Shown here: positions 1 to 8,538 of the stretch, piece after piece
How the letters are laid out: each line of letters starts with the position of its first letter
Numbering within the stretch: position 1 is the first letter of the stretch
Assembly (NCBI RefSeq): GCF_006715045.1
Contig: NZ_VFML01000001.1
Location: 4,246,501 to 4,310,500 of the forward strand
Source: Amycolatopsis cihanbeyliensis
Lineage (GTDB): Bacteria > Actinomycetota > Actinomycetes > Mycobacteriales > Pseudonocardiaceae
Length of the DNA: 64,000 nucleotides
Reading direction: 5' to 3'
The notes under the pieces: model-generated
The model's input: the letters and a program-made list of their open reading frames with translations, nothing else
What the model was told of the DNA's origin: nothing
Database searches by the model: none
Translations under genes and position numbers: made by a program

Positions 1-179
1 AGATCGTCGGCGTGATCGTCGGGATCGGGTTCCTCGTGCTGGCCGTGCTGCTCGCGGCCTTCTTCGTCTGGGATGCGCGCAGAACCTATGGCGTGCACTC
101 CAACCGGGACCCGGCCTTATCCGTGCTGGCGCTGGCCGGGCGGCTGGCCAGGGAGCGGATGGAGGGGAGCGGGGAATGA
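1..179 (+). CDS. C-terminal part of a membrane protein (cut by window edge)
   Basis: The frame that starts at base 3 is open to a TGA at 177-179. It reads as a strongly hydrophobic stretch of about 22 residues (IVGVIVGIGFLVL...AAFFVW), then a short basic, probably cytoplasmic tail. This is the end of a single- or multi-pass membrane protein whose start lies outside the window. Its stop overlaps the next start codon (ATGA, 176-179), so the two genes are probably translationally coupled. Family and function cannot be told from this fragment. Confidence 0.6.
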   Translation, partial: IVGVIVGIGFLVLAVLLAAFFVWDARRTYGVHSNRDPALSVLALAGRLARERMEGSGE

Positions 180-364
180 CCTTCGGCGGATTCGCGTTCG
201 ATCTTTGGCAGACGATCGACGAGGGCAGCACGATCACCTGCGCTCATGCGGGCGAGGAGGTGCACCTTTCGATCGGTGTCTCCGACGCCTGGCTGAACCT
301 CACCTTCACCGAGGAGGGCATGGCCGCCCTGGTGGCTGCCGTCTCCGGGGTGCTGGACCGCTGA
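176..364 (+). CDS. Small hypothetical protein (62 aa)
   Basis: The ATG at 176 overlaps the stop of the upstream membrane protein as ATGA, which supports a real coupled gene. The product is acidic and soluble, with no signal peptide or membrane segment. It reads like one small alpha/beta domain (pattern DLWQTIDEGSTI, then VHLSIGVSDAWLNLTF). I do not recognise a family. Its role is presumably tied to the upstream membrane protein. Confidence 0.5.
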   Translation: MTFGGFAFDLWQTIDEGSTITCAHAGEEVHLSIGVSDAWLNLTFTEEGMAALVAAVSGVLDR

Positions 365-440
365 CACCGCCCCGTACCCTGTTGCCATCCAACGAGGTGA
401 ACCCCGGCCAACCGTCGGCGACCCCGGACCAGTACTGCCC

Positions 441-887
441 ATGCGCCTGATGCTGACTCTGCTCGCACTGCTCGCCGTCCTGGCGGGATGCGGCTCGAAC
501 ACCTCGGGCGTGACGGTAAAATTCGACGAGGACCTCAAGGAGGCGATCGCCGAACTGGCCCGCACAGACGGCTCACGATCGCTCAAGGAGCTGGCCCCAG
601 GCGACTGGACCTCCGTGCACGTCCTGACCGGACCCGCGTCCGGCGCGCGGATCGAGGAGGAGCTGGGTCGGCCCGCCGAGATCGAGGGCGACGGCACCTA
701 CGGTGGGGACTACGTGCAGGACGGCAACCTGCTCGTCTTCCAGCGCGACGACGACATCGTGCGGATGGTCAGCCTCGGCCAACTCGCCGCGCTCGGTGCG
801 GGTGAGTACCGCGCGGACGTGGTGCTGCGGGCGCATGGTGGTGGCATCACGATGACCGGCCCGGACGGACGTCCGGCAGGCCGCTGA
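441..887 (+). CDS. Lipoprotein, hypothetical (148 aa)
   Basis: The N-terminus is a textbook lipoprotein signal: a short Arg-containing head, a Leu/Ala-rich core and the lipobox LAGC with Cys at about residue 17, so the mature protein should be lipidated on the outer face of the membrane. The mature part is acidic and contains no motif I can name. The ATG at 441 is the only start that gives a full signal peptide. The gene ends 7 bp before the end of the convergent gene at 895. Confidence 0.65.
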   Translation: MRLMLTLLALLAVLAGCGSNTSGVTVKFDEDLKEAIAELARTDGSRSLKELAPGDWTSVHVLTGPASGARIEEELGRPAEIEGDGTYGGDYVQDGNLLVFQRDDDIVRMVSLGQLAALGAGEYRADVVLRAHGGGITMTGPDGRPAGR

Positions 888-894
888 CCCATGG

Positions 895-1503
895 TCAGGC
901 GGGCTCGATCTTGTGCCCGAGCACCCTGCGCAGGATGCGCAGAAAGCGTCGTTGTCCGAGGGGATGCCGCCGGACCAGGGTCACCTCGTTTCCCTTGGTC
1001 GTGCGGAGCGTGACCTCGACGGTCCAGCCATGCCGAAGCACCCGTGCCTGCGCGATCGAACGGGCGCGCAGCACCGGCTCGGTGAAACCGCGAGTGGCCA
1101 GATTGCGCCGCATCTCGGCCACCGTGTGCAGCCGATGCCACGGGCTGAGCGGCCCGAAAATGAGTCGCTGCCGGGGTTGCGCGCCGCGCTGTGCCCACAG
1201 TTCGTTCTGCGCCCTGCGCCCGGCGAGTTGCGACACCGTCAACAGCAAACCTTGGACACCGGCGAATACGATGATCACTGCGAGTCCCGCACCAGACGGT
1301 TCCGCTAACGCCATCCACAAAATGGCGAGCGGTACCACCACGCAGAGCACGAACGGAATGCCGAACAGGAGCTGCTGCCGGTACCAGACGTACGGATCCG
1401 GTAACAGCCCGATGCCGTCCCGCAGTTCGTGCACGGCGACCCAGCCGTGGTCGGCCATGCGCACCCAGGTCGTCTTGCCCGGCCGTTCTCGCTTCGAGCT
1501 CAC
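895..1503 (-). CDS. Membrane protein of unknown function (202 aa)
   Basis: The open frame extends upstream to 1617, but the GTG at 1503 overlaps the upstream gene's stop as GTGA and gives a compact protein, so I chose it. Around residues 45-90 two adjacent hydrophobic segments form a hairpin (FGIPFVLCVVVPLAILWMAL, then GLAVIIVFAGVQGLLLTV). The rest is a basic soluble domain. No family is recognised. It is the last gene of a four-gene minus-strand operon (3504 to 895) with ESX-like membership. Confidence 0.6.
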   Translation of the reverse strand: MSSKRERPGKTTWVRMADHGWVAVHELRDGIGLLPDPYVWYRQQLLFGIPFVLCVVVPLAILWMALAEPSGAGLAVIIVFAGVQGLLLTVSQLAGRRAQNELWAQRGAQPRQRLIFGPLSPWHRLHTVAEMRRNLATRGFTEPVLRARSIAQARVLRHGWTVEVTLRTTKGNEVTLVRRHPLGQRRFLRILRRVLGHKIEPA

Positions 1504-2015
1504 CGGCCCGCCAGTACTTCCTCGGTCAACTCGGCGGATCGAGCGCAGGCTTCTTTCCCGATCTCGGCGAAGTCGACGCTCACCACGGTGCCGTCGACCT
1601 CGAAGAATGTCGCGCACCCCGTGTCGTTCTCTGCGACCACAACCGACTTACCGGCTATCGTCGCCTCCCTGGTCGGTCCGGGGTTGAGTTGCCGCCAGGA
1701 GGCTAGATCCCCCTGCTCGTAGGCTATCAACAGCGCTCGTACCAATGGGCTTTCCCCTTCGATTGACCATGCACAACTCGGTCCCCCTGGACCACTTTCG
1801 CTGTATCGGTGGCTTGCTCCGGGAAAAACTGCGTCAACTGTCTTGGGGGTATCAGCAGAACATGTCGTCTGCACCAATTTCAGCGCCGTTTGAGAAACAT
1901 CCTTACCTGTGGATGATGGTCCAGGATCGTTATTTCTTTTCGAGTCTGCATCGGGCGAGCAGGATACCACGACGAGTAGGAATGATCCGAAGACAACTCG
2001 GTTACGCCAGGTCAT
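1500..2015 (-). CDS. Lipoprotein, possibly DUF3558-like (171 aa)
   Basis: The ATG at 2015 overlaps the stop of the upstream gene as ATGA; an in-frame start at 2033 would overlap it by 22 bp. The signal peptide ends in a lipobox (VVSC), followed by a low-complexity linker. The mature domain has spaced cysteines (TTCSAD, PSCAW, TGCATF, EACARS), as in actinobacterial DUF3558 surface lipoproteins. DUF3558 lipoproteins often accompany ESX-type genes, which fits this operon. The DNA is less GC-rich than the window average. The DUF assignment is by resemblance only. Confidence 0.6.
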   Translation of the reverse strand: MTWRNRVVFGSFLLVVVSCSPDADSKRNNDPGPSSTGKDVSQTALKLVQTTCSADTPKTVDAVFPGASHRYSESGPGGPSCAWSIEGESPLVRALLIAYEQGDLASWRQLNPGPTREATIAGKSVVVAENDTGCATFFEVDGTVVSVDFAEIGKEACARSAELTEEVLAGR

Positions 2016-2437
2016 TGATCGTCGCTCAACCACTCGATTTGATCGAAGTCTTCCATATCCTCTGAATCTGATGTTCGGCGTCTCGGTTCAGCTCCCTTCT
2101 GTTCCCTCTTGTCGATCTCTGTGGATATTTCTTCAATCTCCTTCCGTGCTTGCTTGACGAACTCATCGCGCTCAGCTTCGGGTATTGATTCGTATCGTTC
2201 AACGAACAATCCCAGGGCGCGCATGGCGTACGGTGTATCAAGCACTTGCGCCGCCTCGCGAAGTGACATCTTGCCGGCAGCGTAACGTTCTAGCTCTTTC
2301 TTGACTCGCTCGTCCTTGATGTGATCAAGAGATTTACTTATGCTCCGCCTTTCATGCTCGAGGTCTGCTCGACGAAATGTGTTCGGGTCAGAATGCAATA
2401 GTTCCTCCTGGTCAGGCGGGCGTATGAAATGTACCAC
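2012..2437 (-). CDS. Hypothetical charged helical protein (141 aa)
   Basis: The start is GTG at 2437, inside the end of the upstream gene (26-bp overlap), and the end is coupled by ATGA to the lipoprotein gene. The protein is almost all charged helix (many E/K/R, heptad-like pattern in the middle) with an acidic tail, and has no membrane segment. It could be a cytoplasmic partner or chaperone-like component of the ESX-type operon, but no family is recognised. The underlying DNA is clearly poorer in GC than the core genes. Confidence 0.5.
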   Translation of the reverse strand: MVHFIRPPDQEELLHSDPNTFRRADLEHERRSISKSLDHIKDERVKKELERYAAGKMSLREAAQVLDTPYAMRALGLFVERYESIPEAERDEFVKQARKEIEEISTEIDKREQKGAEPRRRTSDSEDMEDFDQIEWLSDDQ

Positions 2438-3504
2438 TAGGGAACATGCGGCCGTTTGTCTTTGTCTCGAACGAACTGTCGCCGGACATGCTCAACGATG
2501 CCTCAAAAGCGACCAGCATGTCCTTGAGGCGAATAGTGCGACTCAGAATCTCGTATCCGCTTTCTACGGCCTGGTATACACGATATGCGGCATGTGCCGC
2601 GGTGAAGATGTTGAGGCCGGGAATTTCGACAGTTCCGGTGGCTGCAAGGGCTGCTATTCCTGCCTGAATGCATCTGTCGATCCAGTTGCTGACCTCGCCC
2701 GAGAGGAAAATAAATATCTCGTAAGAACCTTCGGCTACCTCGATGAACTGATTGCATAAGTATCGATTTACATCGTGCTCGCCGCGCAAGCCATCTGCGA
2801 TCTTTTCAAGATGATCGTACGCGGCTGAGGATGCATTGCCGGTCCAGTCATCTTGCCCTCGTCTAATGTAGTCGTCGATGTTTGCTGCCACGTCCGAGTA
2901 CGCCCAGGCGGCGTTGTTGAATATATCAGCGCTTCGCCTGATCTCGCACCAATCACCCAGTAAACCGTTTGCGATTGTTTCCAGTGGATCTTCATCCAGA
3001 ACCCATTTAATCAGTTCACGAATTCCCGGTCCCGCCTTCATGAGGTCGGACTCCGGGGCAGGTTTCCAGCTCATCTGCTCGTCGTACGACGGTGGTTCGA
3101 CCAGTCGGCCCCTGGCGTCGGACAGATCTGTGTAGGGCGCGTTGGGCGCATCGATCGGTGCGACATCGCCAACGTTGAACGGGACATCGTACTTGTGCCG
3201 GGGAAGTGTGGCATCCACCTGTGCCGCGCTGCCATGTTCGGTGCTCGCGTAGTACTCCTGTGCCCTGGTCAGGGTGTCGCCTGCCTGGCTGCAGCACGTC
3301 TGTGCCACTGTTGCGCGATTCATGTTGCGATATTTGACGCTCCCGGCTCGCATCTCTGATGCCTTGTAGTTCGAGCAGGCCGGTAAAGGCGCCAGTATTG
3401 ATCTTGTAGAAATGGTTGGACAGGTCGTACATTGCTTCGGCCTGCCGCTCCATACCGGCTGCCATCTTGCTCAGTGCGCCTACGTCAACCTGAAACCCGG
3501 GCAA
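2412..3504 (-). CDS. WXG100/ESX-associated protein with apparent frameshift
   Basis: Two reading frames together make one plausible ESX-type substrate. From a TTG at 3504, preceded by a strong GGGGAGGA Shine-Dalgarno site, the first frame encodes a helical segment (PGFQVDVGALSKM...FTGLLEL) to about 3365. A second frame, open from an ATG at 3353 to the TGA at 2412, continues with helical sequence (NRATVAQTC...ALTRAQ-like) and a central WxG motif (DDWTGNASS). The combined length is one base off a whole number of codons, so a single indel near 3340-3365 would restore one gene of about 364 residues. If there is no indel, the expressed product would be the 313-residue second frame alone. Confidence 0.55.
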
Positions 3505-3669
3505 TTCGGTCCTCCCCACCTGCGCCGGTCGCGAATACCGGAAGTCTAGCGCCGGTTACTCGACGTACGCAGCCAACTCGGCTCGCCGGTGGGGTCGGTC
3601 ACCTGACTGGTCGGATGGTTGACGGACCCACCTTGGCTACTGATTGGGACACGCGGTATCACTGTGGGT

Positions 3670-4011
3670 ATGTCGCCGATCCCTGAACTTCAACAACGCC
3701 AGATCGACAGGTGGTGCGAGCGGCGCGCCCCCACCGACGATCGAGGTGACGTGCGGTTCGAGACACGGCGACGAGGCGGCAGGGTCACCATCGTGCAGCG
3801 CCGGCCACCATGGCCTTACGAGCCGGGCGCGGACTGGACCGTAGAGCCGATCGCGCAGTTGCGTTGTACCGCCGACTGCCAGTGGACCTTGCACTGGGTG
3901 GACCGGCACGGCAAGTGGCACCGGCTCCCGGAGACCTCACCGGAGTACAGTCCGGTGCCCCTGCTCGACGACATCGAGCGCAACCTCAGCGGCGGTCATT
4001 TCGGCGGCTGA
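3670..4011 (+). CDS. DUF3024 domain protein
   Basis: The ATG at 3670 gives a 113-residue protein; the longer frame from 3619 has no support. The sequence has the DUF3024 pattern: an N-terminal helix with QIDRWCERR, then RFETRRRGGRVTIVQRRPPW and a Trp-rich LHWVDRHGKWH segment. DUF3024 proteins are small cytoplasmic proteins of unknown role, common in actinomycetes. It is convergent with the PglW-type gene, only 5 bp apart. Confidence 0.75.
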   Translation: MSPIPELQQRQIDRWCERRAPTDDRGDVRFETRRRGGRVTIVQRRPPWPYEPGADWTVEPIAQLRCTADCQWTLHWVDRHGKWHRLPETSPEYSPVPLLDDIERNLSGGHFGG

Positions 4012-4016
4012 TCTGT

Positions 4017-7000
4017 TCAAGCGGCGTCGGACGGGCGGAGCTGGGCCAGGAACTGCGACATCAGGGCCACCATCCGATCGTCCGGCAGGACCTCGACCTG
4101 CTCGCCCAGCAGGCGCGGCGAGTCGTTCGGTGCCTCCGCCGGGCAGAGCAGCCACAGCCCGTGCGGCTGCTCGTCCGGGAGCCGGGCGGCGCGCTGCAAC
4201 TCCACCAGCAGGGCGTGCCCGCCCGCCTCCGCGTACCGGCCGAGCAACCCGGCGTCGTGCAGGAAGACCACCGTGCGCGGCCCGGCGTCGGTCACCCGTT
4301 CCAGCAGCCGCTGCCGCACGCGTTGCCAGGTCAGTGAGACATAGGAAGCCAACCCGCGCGGCACCGCCGTGGAGGCGCTGATCCGCGCGTCCGCGGCCAG
4401 CACCTTGGCCCAATCCTGCTGCTTCTCGGCCACCAGCTCTCGCAGCTCGGTGAGGAACAGCCGACCGAGGTCGACATCCAGCACCCCGAACCGCTCGGCC
4501 AGCAGCCGGGCGGTGCCCGGCAGATCCTTCGCCTTCACGGTGATCGCGACGAACCCGCCGCGGTCCACGGACTCGGCCAGCCGCGCCGACTGCAACTCGA
4601 CAGGGTCACGCCCGGTCGCCGCGGCATCCGGGTCGATCGAGGACAGGTGGCTGGACGAGGAGCTGAGCATCCTGCGCCAGGGCTGCTCCGGGGGAGTGAA
4701 CCGGCCGGTCGTCGGGCCGTAGGTCAGCTTGCTGCCTGCCGCCGCGAGGGCGCGCTCCACCTCGATGTAGCTCGGGTCGCCCAGCTCGATCTCCGGGAAC
4801 CGGGCGCGCACCCGCGCCAGCAGGTTCTCCCGGGATATCCCGGCATCCCGGACCCCGACCGCGGCCTGGGAGATCCGCAGCGCCCGGTCAAGGCGGAGGT
4901 CCCGGTGGTACAGCTCGAGCCGCCGCGAGGCAGCCGCACGCTGGGACATCGCCGCGGCCAGCGCCACCAACCGGGTGTCTGCCAGCGGCCGCATGCCGTC
5001 CGGGACGCCGACCGCGCGCAGGTCCCGCAGCACGGTCGCGGCGCTCGGCAGCGGTTCCTGGTCCGCCAGCCTGTCCGCCTTACGGCCCAGCGCCACCGCG
5101 TAGTCACCGAGTTCGCTCGGCGTGGGCGCGGCGGAGCCCTCCAGCGATTCCGCGGCGATCAGCATGGTGTCGTTCTTGCGCTGCACCGCGAGCCGCGGCT
5201 CGGCCTGCTCCTCGTCCTCACCGGGCGCGAGCTCGGCCTCCACCGCGGCCCGGACGACGGCCAGCGCCTCGTTCAGAGCGCGTCGCTGATCCCCGCGCAC
5301 GCTGCCGTGCCGGGCGCGGAACTCGGCGGCCACCTCCGGCGCGGTGGCGATCCGGCCGAGCTCCTCGACGATCCCGACCAGCTCGCGCCGGACCGGTTCC
5401 AGCCATTCGGCGGCGCGCCAGGACTTGATGGCGTCCACGAAATGCCGGGACACCGTGGGCTGGCTGACTTTCAGGTGCCCGGCGATCCTGCTCTGCGTGG
5501 GCCATGCGCCGAGTGGCGTCGGCGTTCCGCCGGAATCCGGCAGGCCGAGCGCGAGCCGCTCGATAGTGGGCCGGTACGAGTTCTTCCTGGCCGGGGCGGG
5601 TTCCAGGTACTCGACCAGTTGCTCGATGGACAGTCGGGTCGGCTCGGCCTGCTCGCCCGCGGCTTCCGCCGGTTCCGGGTGCGCGGTGCTGCTCGCGGCG
5701 CGGAGCAGCCGAGCCGTCCACTGCTTGTGCCTTCGGTTGAGTTCTTTCCGGGTCAGCGAGCCCGCGCCGCGGGCCCGCGCGATGACGTGCAGCCGTACGC
5801 TCAGTAGTTCTTCCACCGTGGTGGCACCGTGCTCGTTCGCCACCGACACGGCACGGGGGGACAGCCCGGCCGCCTCGAGCGGGGTGTCGAGCTGTGCCGC
5901 GTTGGCCGCTATGTCGCGTGCCTCGGAAAGGTCCGTTTCCGAGGTTGATCCGTCCACAGTGGCCTGTGTGGTGGGCGGCGCCGTGGCGTCCGCCTCGCTG
6001 AACACCGCGCGCCAGGCGTCCTCCATCCGCCGCAGGGTGGTGAACCGGCGGTCGGTGTCCCGGTGCAGCGCGCTCTCGAAGAACCGGGTCAGCCCATCGC
6101 GCAGTGCGGGTTCGAACAGCTCCGAGTCGATCCTCGGCAGGTCGTCGGCGCCCATGTCGGGCGCGGTCAGCTCGTCCCCCCATTTCGGACGCTCACCGGA
6201 GGCCATCTCGTACAGCGTCACCGCCGCCGCGTACCACTCGGCCTGCTCGTCGAACCGGGGTCGCCGCAGCGAGCCGAGGAACGGGTCCAGGTACCCGCGG
6301 GTGCCCGCGCTGACGTCGGAGGCCGGGGCGTCGTGCAGCGAGAAGTCGAACAGCTTCAACTGCTTCGAGCGGTCCGCGCGCTGGAAGATGCCGAAGTTGG
6401 CCGGCTTGATGTCCCGGTGCCGGACGCCCTTCGCGGCGAGCTGGTCCAGCGCGCTGAACAGGTCGCGGCTGAAGCGTTCCAACTCGTGGTAGGTGAGCCG
6501 GCCCTCGTCGTGCAGCCGTCGCGCCAGTGACACATCCCCGGCGAACTCCAGCACCAGCACGGTCCGACCGCCGAGTGAGTCGGGGCCGCCGAGGCGCTGC
6601 ACCACATAGCCGCCGCCGACCAGGTGCAGCGCCTTGTTCTCGGCATGCAGCCGGTCCGCCTTCTCGTCGTCCAGCGCGACCTTGAGCACCCGCTGCTCGA
6701 CCTCGGGCTCGCCGCGCTCGTCCTCGACGAGCCGCTCGACCAGCAACGCCCGCGCGGTCGCCCCGGTGCCGAGCACCTTGGCGACCTCCCAGCCGTCGTG
6801 CAGCTCCTGGCCGACCACCGCGGTGAGCGGGTCGATCTCGGTGGTCGAGGCGGGCCGCGGGGGAGCGGTCTCCCGCTCGGCGCCGTCCAGCTCGCGCAGG
6901 AACGTGTCCGCGGAGTCGAGCCGGTGGGCCACATCGGGGCTGGTCGCCCGGTGGATGAGCGCGTCCAGCTCGGCGGGCAGCGTGTCGTCCACCGCGGTCA

Positions 7001-8375
7001 CATGCAGCCCGTCGTCGGTACTCAGCCGCTCCTTCAGCTCGGCCCGGTTCGCGGCCGGGTTGCGCCCGGACAGGATGAGGTATGCGACCGCACCCAGCCC
7101 GAACACGTCGAGGTCCACCGGATCCGGGTACGGCTGGTCGGTTTCCGGGGCCAGGTAGCACTGCGCGGTGTCCTCGATGAACGCACCGTCCAGAGAGGAG
7201 TCACCGATCGAGCGCAGGTTGGTGGTCTCGAAGTCGCGCGCCGCGGTCTGCCAGTCGATCAGCCGCAGCACCGGGTTCGAACCGTCCTCGCGCGCCGCGA
7301 CGTAGATCGACCGCGGCGACAGCGCCCGGTGGTACAGCGAGCGGTTGTGCGCGTAGCGGATCGCCTCGGCCAGCTGGCGTACCAGATCGAGCCGGGTGTC
7401 CGGGCCGACGTTCGCGCCGAAAGCGGCGAGGTAGGTGTCCAGCCGCAGGTCCGACTCGGCATGCCGGAACAAGATCGCCGGAAGCCCCTGATGTTCCCGG
7501 AACTGCACCGCCTGCACGATTCCGCGGTGGCTGATTCCTTGGAGTACCTGGTACTCGCGCAGCGCGGCCCGCTTGGCCTTCTCCCGGTCCGACTCGGTCG
7601 TGCCTTCCCGGACGAGGTAGAGCCGTACCCGACCCTCCTCCTTGATGTGCCCGTCGTCCCGTTTGGCCAGCCGGTCTTCCCAGAACGGGCCTGCGTCCAG
7701 CGGGCGGGGGGCCAGCTTCCAGTGGTCGCCGAACTTCAGGTGCGCGTTCGACGCCGTGATGCCGATGGTCTTCAGCAACTGCGGCAGGATGCGTGCGGAG
7801 AACTCCGCCGTGATCCGGTGCGACTCCCGTTGCGGGGGCCTGGCCAGCAGGTCCTCCCAGATTCGCGGGAGCCCGCTGCGGGCGTGCCTGGCGTAGACGT
7901 TCGGCTGCTGGAACTCGTCCAGCTCACTTTTCAGTCCGGGATCGGTCAGGAACACCGCGGGTTGGATCCACGGGATTCGTACGTTCTTCCCGGCCTTCTG
8001 CGCGGCCCTGGTCAGCTGCCCCTTGAGTTCCTTGGCCTTCAGGTCGGTGAGGGCGAGCGGGTTATCCAGGGTGCGGATACGGCCGTCGTTCGGGTCCTTC
8101 ACCCGCCAGGTCGAGCCGTTGTTGGTGACGCGGCCGGGATGGGCCTTCAGCTCCACCAGGTACAACCCGCCGGGTACCGCGATCAGCAGGTCGCATTCGT
8201 TGACCCGGCCGGAGGCCGCGACGAACGAGAACGTGGCCCAGGCGCGGTACGGCTCAGCATTCGGCAACTGCTTCTTGACGAAGTCCAGACCGTCCTGCTC
8301 CCAAGTGAACTGCGAAGGCTCCCGCTGTATCCAGCGCTGCGAGCGCGGCGGCCCCGGCTCGGGATCAGCTGCCAC
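4017..8375 (-). CDS. pglW: PglW-type protein: NERD nuclease domain, pseudokinase and Ser/Thr kinase
   Basis: GTG at 8375, preceded by GGAGGGAG, gives 1452 residues, the size expected of BREX type 2 (Pgl) PglW. Domains in order: NERD nuclease (about 25-130) with Asp62, Glu75 and Lys77 in a D-(x12)-ExK arrangement; a first kinase fold (about 220-480) with HRD changed to HRA (349-351) and DFG replaced by IDW, so probably inactive; a second kinase (about 530-790) with Lys565, HRD 653-655 and Asp677 (DFS), so probably active; a helix-hairpin-like segment; a helix-turn-helix (QSRIAGHLKVSQPTVSRHF); and a long C-terminal region. In known systems PglW works with PglX, PglY and PglZ against phage. None of those is visible here, so this is an orphan or divergent copy. 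It stands alone on the minus strand. Confidence 0.8.
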   Translation of the reverse strand: MAADPEPGPPRSQRWIQREPSQFTWEQDGLDFVKKQLPNAEPYRAWATFSFVAASGRVNECDLLIAVPGGLYLVELKAHPGRVTNNGSTWRVKDPNDGRIRTLDNPLALTDLKAKELKGQLTRAAQKAGKNVRIPWIQPAVFLTDPGLKSELDEFQQPNVYARHARSGLPRIWEDLLARPPQRESHRITAEFSARILPQLLKTIGITASNAHLKFGDHWKLAPRPLDAGPFWEDRLAKRDDGHIKEEGRVRLYLVREGTTESDREKAKRAALREYQVLQGISHRGIVQAVQFREHQGLPAILFRHAESDLRLDTYLAAFGANVGPDTRLDLVRQLAEAIRYAHNRSLYHRALSPRSIYVAAREDGSNPVLRLIDWQTAARDFETTNLRSIGDSSLDGAFIEDTAQCYLAPETDQPYPDPVDLDVFGLGAVAYLILSGRNPAANRAELKERLSTDDGLHVTAVDDTLPAELDALIHRATSPDVAHRLDSADTFLRELDGAERETAPPRPASTTEIDPLTAVVGQELHDGWEVAKVLGTGATARALLVERLVEDERGEPEVEQRVLKVALDDEKADRLHAENKALHLVGGGYVVQRLGGPDSLGGRTVLVLEFAGDVSLARRLHDEGRLTYHELERFSRDLFSALDQLAAKGVRHRDIKPANFGIFQRADRSKQLKLFDFSLHDAPASDVSAGTRGYLDPFLGSLRRPRFDEQAEWYAAAVTLYEMASGERPKWGDELTAPDMGADDLPRIDSELFEPALRDGLTRFFESALHRDTDRRFTTLRRMEDAWRAVFSEADATAPPTTQATVDGSTSETDLSEARDIAANAAQLDTPLEAAGLSPRAVSVANEHGATTVEELLSVRLHVIARARGAGSLTRKELNRRHKQWTARLLRAASSTAHPEPAEAAGEQAEPTRLSIEQLVEYLEPAPARKNSYRPTIERLALGLPDSGGTPTPLGAWPTQSRIAGHLKVSQPTVSRHFVDAIKSWRAAEWLEPVRRELVGIVEELGRIATAPEVAAEFRARHGSVRGDQRRALNEALAVVRAAVEAELAPGEDEEQAEPRLAVQRKNDTMLIAAESLEGSAAPTPSELGDYAVALGRKADRLADQEPLPSAATVLRDLRAVGVPDGMRPLADTRLVALAAAMSQRAAASRRLELYHRDLRLDRALRISQAAVGVRDAGISRENLLARVRARFPEIELGDPSYIEVERALAAAGSKLTYGPTTGRFTPPEQPWRRMLSSSSSHLSSIDPDAAATGRDPVELQSARLAESVDRGGFVAITVKAKDLPGTARLLAERFGVLDVDLGRLFLTELRELVAEKQQDWAKVLAADARISASTAVPRGLASYVSLTWQRVRQRLLERVTDAGPRTVVFLHDAGLLGRYAEAGGHALLVELQRAARLPDEQPHGLWLLCPAEAPNDSPRLLGEQVEVLPDDRMVALMSQFLAQLRPSDAA

Positions 8376-8509
8376 GGCTCGCTCCCTCCGACGACGCTCC
8401 TGCCGAGATTGACGGCCAAATCCTACGCCGAGTGTCAGCCGTAGTCGGCCCACGCTTCTGCCGCTTCGATCGGGTGAGTTCGCCGGAGCAGTTTGCCCTT
8501 CTCGGCAAT

Positions 8510-8527
8510 TCTGTCTAGTCTGTCTAG
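8510..8527 (+). promoter_or_regulatory. Direct-repeat operator upstream of the toxin-antitoxin operon
   Basis: Two perfect head-to-tail copies of TCTGTCTAG (8510-8518 and 8519-8527) end 11 bp before the antitoxin ATG at 8539. Type II antitoxins of the Phd/YefM group usually bind short repeats at this position and repress their own operon. The spacing, the perfect repetition and the AT-rich character in GC-rich surroundings support an operator. Binding itself is inferred. Confidence 0.55.
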
Positions 8528-8538
8528 ATAGGTGGTGG

